DNA of 15,550 nt from Planctomycetia bacterium (GTDB lineage Bacteria; Planctomycetota; Phycisphaerae; Phycisphaerales; SM1A02). Below the pieces are notes generated by a model. That model had not been told where the DNA came from, ran no database searches, and saw only the letters and a program-made list of their open reading frames with translations. Positions within the stretch are counted from its first letter, which is position 1. Every line of letters begins with the position of its first letter. A program made the position numbers and the translations under genes. Location: NCBI GenBank assembly GCA_009936695.1, contig JAACEA010000474.1:1-15550 (forward strand), written 5' to 3'. This document shows positions 13,890 through 15,550 of this stretch, piece after piece.

Positions 13890-15550
13890 ATGAGCACCAA
13901 CGAGGACATCGGGGCCATCTTCGAGGAGATGGCGACGCTTCTGGAACTGACCGGGGCGAACGGATTTCGCGTCAACGCCCACACCAAGGTGGCCCGCGTC
14001 GTCGAAGGCCTTGCTTCGAATCTCGCCGACATCGCCCGCGGCGAGCAGGCCCTGGCCGCCCTCCAGAAGATCGACGGCATCGGCAAGTCGAGCGCCGAGA
14101 AGATCGTCGCGTTCGTGGAGACGGGGAAGGTGGCGGAACTCGACGCCCTGCGGGCCGAGGTTCCCGACGGCCTCCGGGCGGTCATGCAGGTCCCCGGCCT
14201 CGGACCGAAGACGGTTCGCCGATTCTGGCAGGAGGCGTCGGTGGAATCGCTGACGGATCTCGAAGCGGCGCTGGATGACGGTCGTCTCGAGGCCCTGCCC
14301 CGGATGGGCCGGAAGACCCTCGACAACATCCGCGCGTCGGTCGACTTCATGAAGTCGGCCGGAGATCGGCGACGACTGGGCGACGCGCTTCCGCTCGCGG
14401 AGCGGGTGGTGAGGGTGATGGAGGCGTTGCCGGGCATGCGCCGCGTCGCCTGGGCGGGAAGCCTGCGTCGAGGTCAGGAGACCATCGGCGACGTCGACAT
14501 CCTCGTCAGCACCGACGACCCCGACGCGGCGAGCGCCGCGTTTCGGGAGCAGCCCGGGGTGAGCCGGGTGCTCGTCGCGGGCGAGACCAAGTCCTCGGTC
14601 CGACTCGAAGAGGGCATCCAGGTCGATCTCCGGGTCGTGCCGGAGGAGGTCTGGGGGGCGACGCTGCTGTATTTCACCGGCAGCAAGGATCACAACGTCG
14701 CGCTTCGGGAACGGGCGATCGCCCGGGGACTGCGGCTCAACGAATACGGCCTCTTTCCGGAGGACGACGACGCGACGCCCCCCCAGCAGCGCGGGATCGC
14801 CCCCGTGGCGGCCTCGACCGAGGCCGAGATCTACGAAGCCCTCGAACTGTCCTGGATTCCGCCGGAGCTCCGGGTGGATCGCGACGAATTCGTCCGACTG
14901 ATTCCCGATGTCCTGGTCACGGTCGAGTCGCTCCGGGCCGAACTCCACAGTCACACCACCGCGAGCGACGGCAAGCTCTCGATCGACGAACTCGCCGCCG
15001 CGGCGATGGCCGGCGGTCGTGAGATCCTGGCGATCACCGATCACTCCCGATCCAGCGCCCAGGCCAACGGCCTCGACGTCGATCGGCTCCGTCGCCACGC
15101 GGACGCGATTCGCGAGGCCGATGCGCGGATCGACGGCATCCGTCTGCTCGCGGGCAGCGAGGTCGACATCCACGCCGACGGTTCGCTCGACTACGAGGAC
15201 GACGTCCTCGCGATGCTCGACGTGGTGGTCGCGAGCCCGCATGCGTCGCTCCGGCAGGAGCCGGCGGTCGCGACCGCCCGCCTCTGCGCCGCCGCCCGAC
15301 ATCCGCTGGTGTCGATCATCGGTCACCCGACCGGACGAATCATCGGAAGTCGCAAGGGACTCGAGCCCGACATCGAAGCGGTGATCGCTGCGGCCATCGA
15401 GGGCGGAACGGCCCTCGAGATCAATTCGAATCCGCTCCGGCTGGATCTCCGCGACATCCACGTCCGGGCCGCGGTCGACGCGGGGTGCCTGATCTCGATC
15501 AACACCGACGCGCACCGCGCGGAGCATCTGGAATTCATCCGGTACGGCGT
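13890..15550 (+). CDS. polX: DNA polymerase/3'-5' exonuclease PolX (C-terminus outside window)
   Basis: Bacterial family X polymerase fills short gaps in base-excision repair, and its PHP domain trims 3' ends. The visible 553 residues cover nearly the whole protein (family length about 570-580). The order is an 8-kDa/helix-hairpin-helix part (about 1-115, with IDGIGKSSAEKI and VPGLGPKTV), then a polymerase palm with GSLRRGQETIGDVDILV carrying metal ligands Asp201 and Asp203 and the third Asp246 in VDLRVV. The motif LLYFTGSKDHNVALRERA follows. The PHP domain begins at LHSHTTASDG (His353, His355) and keeps ITDHS, GSEVDIHADG, ASPHA, IGHPTGRI and INTDAH, so exonuclease activity is probably intact. 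AGGA lies 8 nt upstream of the ATG. It follows recG closely on the same strand. Confidence 0.96.
   Translation, partial: MSTNEDIGAIFEEMATLLELTGANGFRVNAHTKVARVVEGLASNLADIARGEQALAALQKIDGIGKSSAEKIVAFVETGKVAELDALRAEVPDGLRAVMQVPGLGPKTVRRFWQEASVESLTDLEAALDDGRLEALPRMGRKTLDNIRASVDFMKSAGDRRRLGDALPLAERVVRVMEALPGMRRVAWAGSLRRGQETIGDVDILVSTDDPDAASAAFREQPGVSRVLVAGETKSSVRLEEGIQVDLRVVPEEVWGATLLYFTGSKDHNVALRERAIARGLRLNEYGLFPEDDDATPPQQRGIAPVAASTEAEIYEALELSWIPPELRVDRDEFVRLIPDVLVTVESLRAELHSHTTASDGKLSIDELAAAAMAGGREILAITDHSRSSAQANGLDVDRLRRHADAIREADARIDGIRLLAGSEVDIHADGSLDYEDDVLAMLDVVVASPHASLRQEPAVATARLCAAARHPLVSIIGHPTGRIIGSRKGLEPDIEAVIAAAIEGGTALEINSNPLRLDLRDIHVRAAVDAGCLISINTDAHRAEHLEFIRYG

Noticed and set aside
13497..15527. 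676-codon open frame on the minus strand opposite the recG end and polX
   Set aside because: It spans two real plus-strand genes and contains no domain; its composition is that of a GC-rich shadow.

Overview
The window is GC-rich chromosomal DNA from a Gram-negative-type bacterium. It is packed with bacterial housekeeping genes, many overlapping by 4 nt, and contains no mobile elements, CRISPR arrays, tRNA or rRNA genes. Several traits suggest Planctomycetota, perhaps a Phycisphaerae-like lineage: a SecD with a long helical insertion, a rhomboid with a short DUF6576-like C-terminal tail, and an enlarged prepilin peptidase. The lineage is an inference from protein style only; no marker gene settles it.

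Left block (1-5797, minus strand, read right to left): a NUDIX ADP-sugar hydrolase, a degenerate M50 (site-2-protease-like) membrane protein, an active-looking rhomboid protease, tRNA-guanine transglycosylase (tgt), yajC and secD (cut by the window edge). Gaps are 73 nt or less and several genes overlap, so this looks like one transcription unit. It joins the common tgt-yajC-secD set to two intramembrane-protease-family proteins that share the same C-terminal tail.

Middle (5826-9868): a divergent two-gene operon encodes an MlaF-like ABC ATPase and an MCE/MlaD protein for lipid transport, with no permease gene in view. It ends at a strong hairpin (7797-7830) facing an OmpA-like peptidoglycan-binding lipoprotein on the minus strand. 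Next on the minus strand is a prepilin peptidase with about 100 extra residues between its catalytic aspartates.

Right block (9920-15550): xseA-xseB (exonuclease VII, minus strand) diverges from recG-polX (plus strand; polX is cut by the window edge). This is a compact DNA repair and recombination cluster.

The most unusual signal is the adjacent pair of membrane proteins. The M50 homologue has lost two of its three zinc ligands, the rhomboid keeps its Ser/His dyad, and both end in a near-identical element of about 32 residues. A pseudoprotease-protease pair that shares a partner, placed next to Sec translocon genes, is a testable idea.
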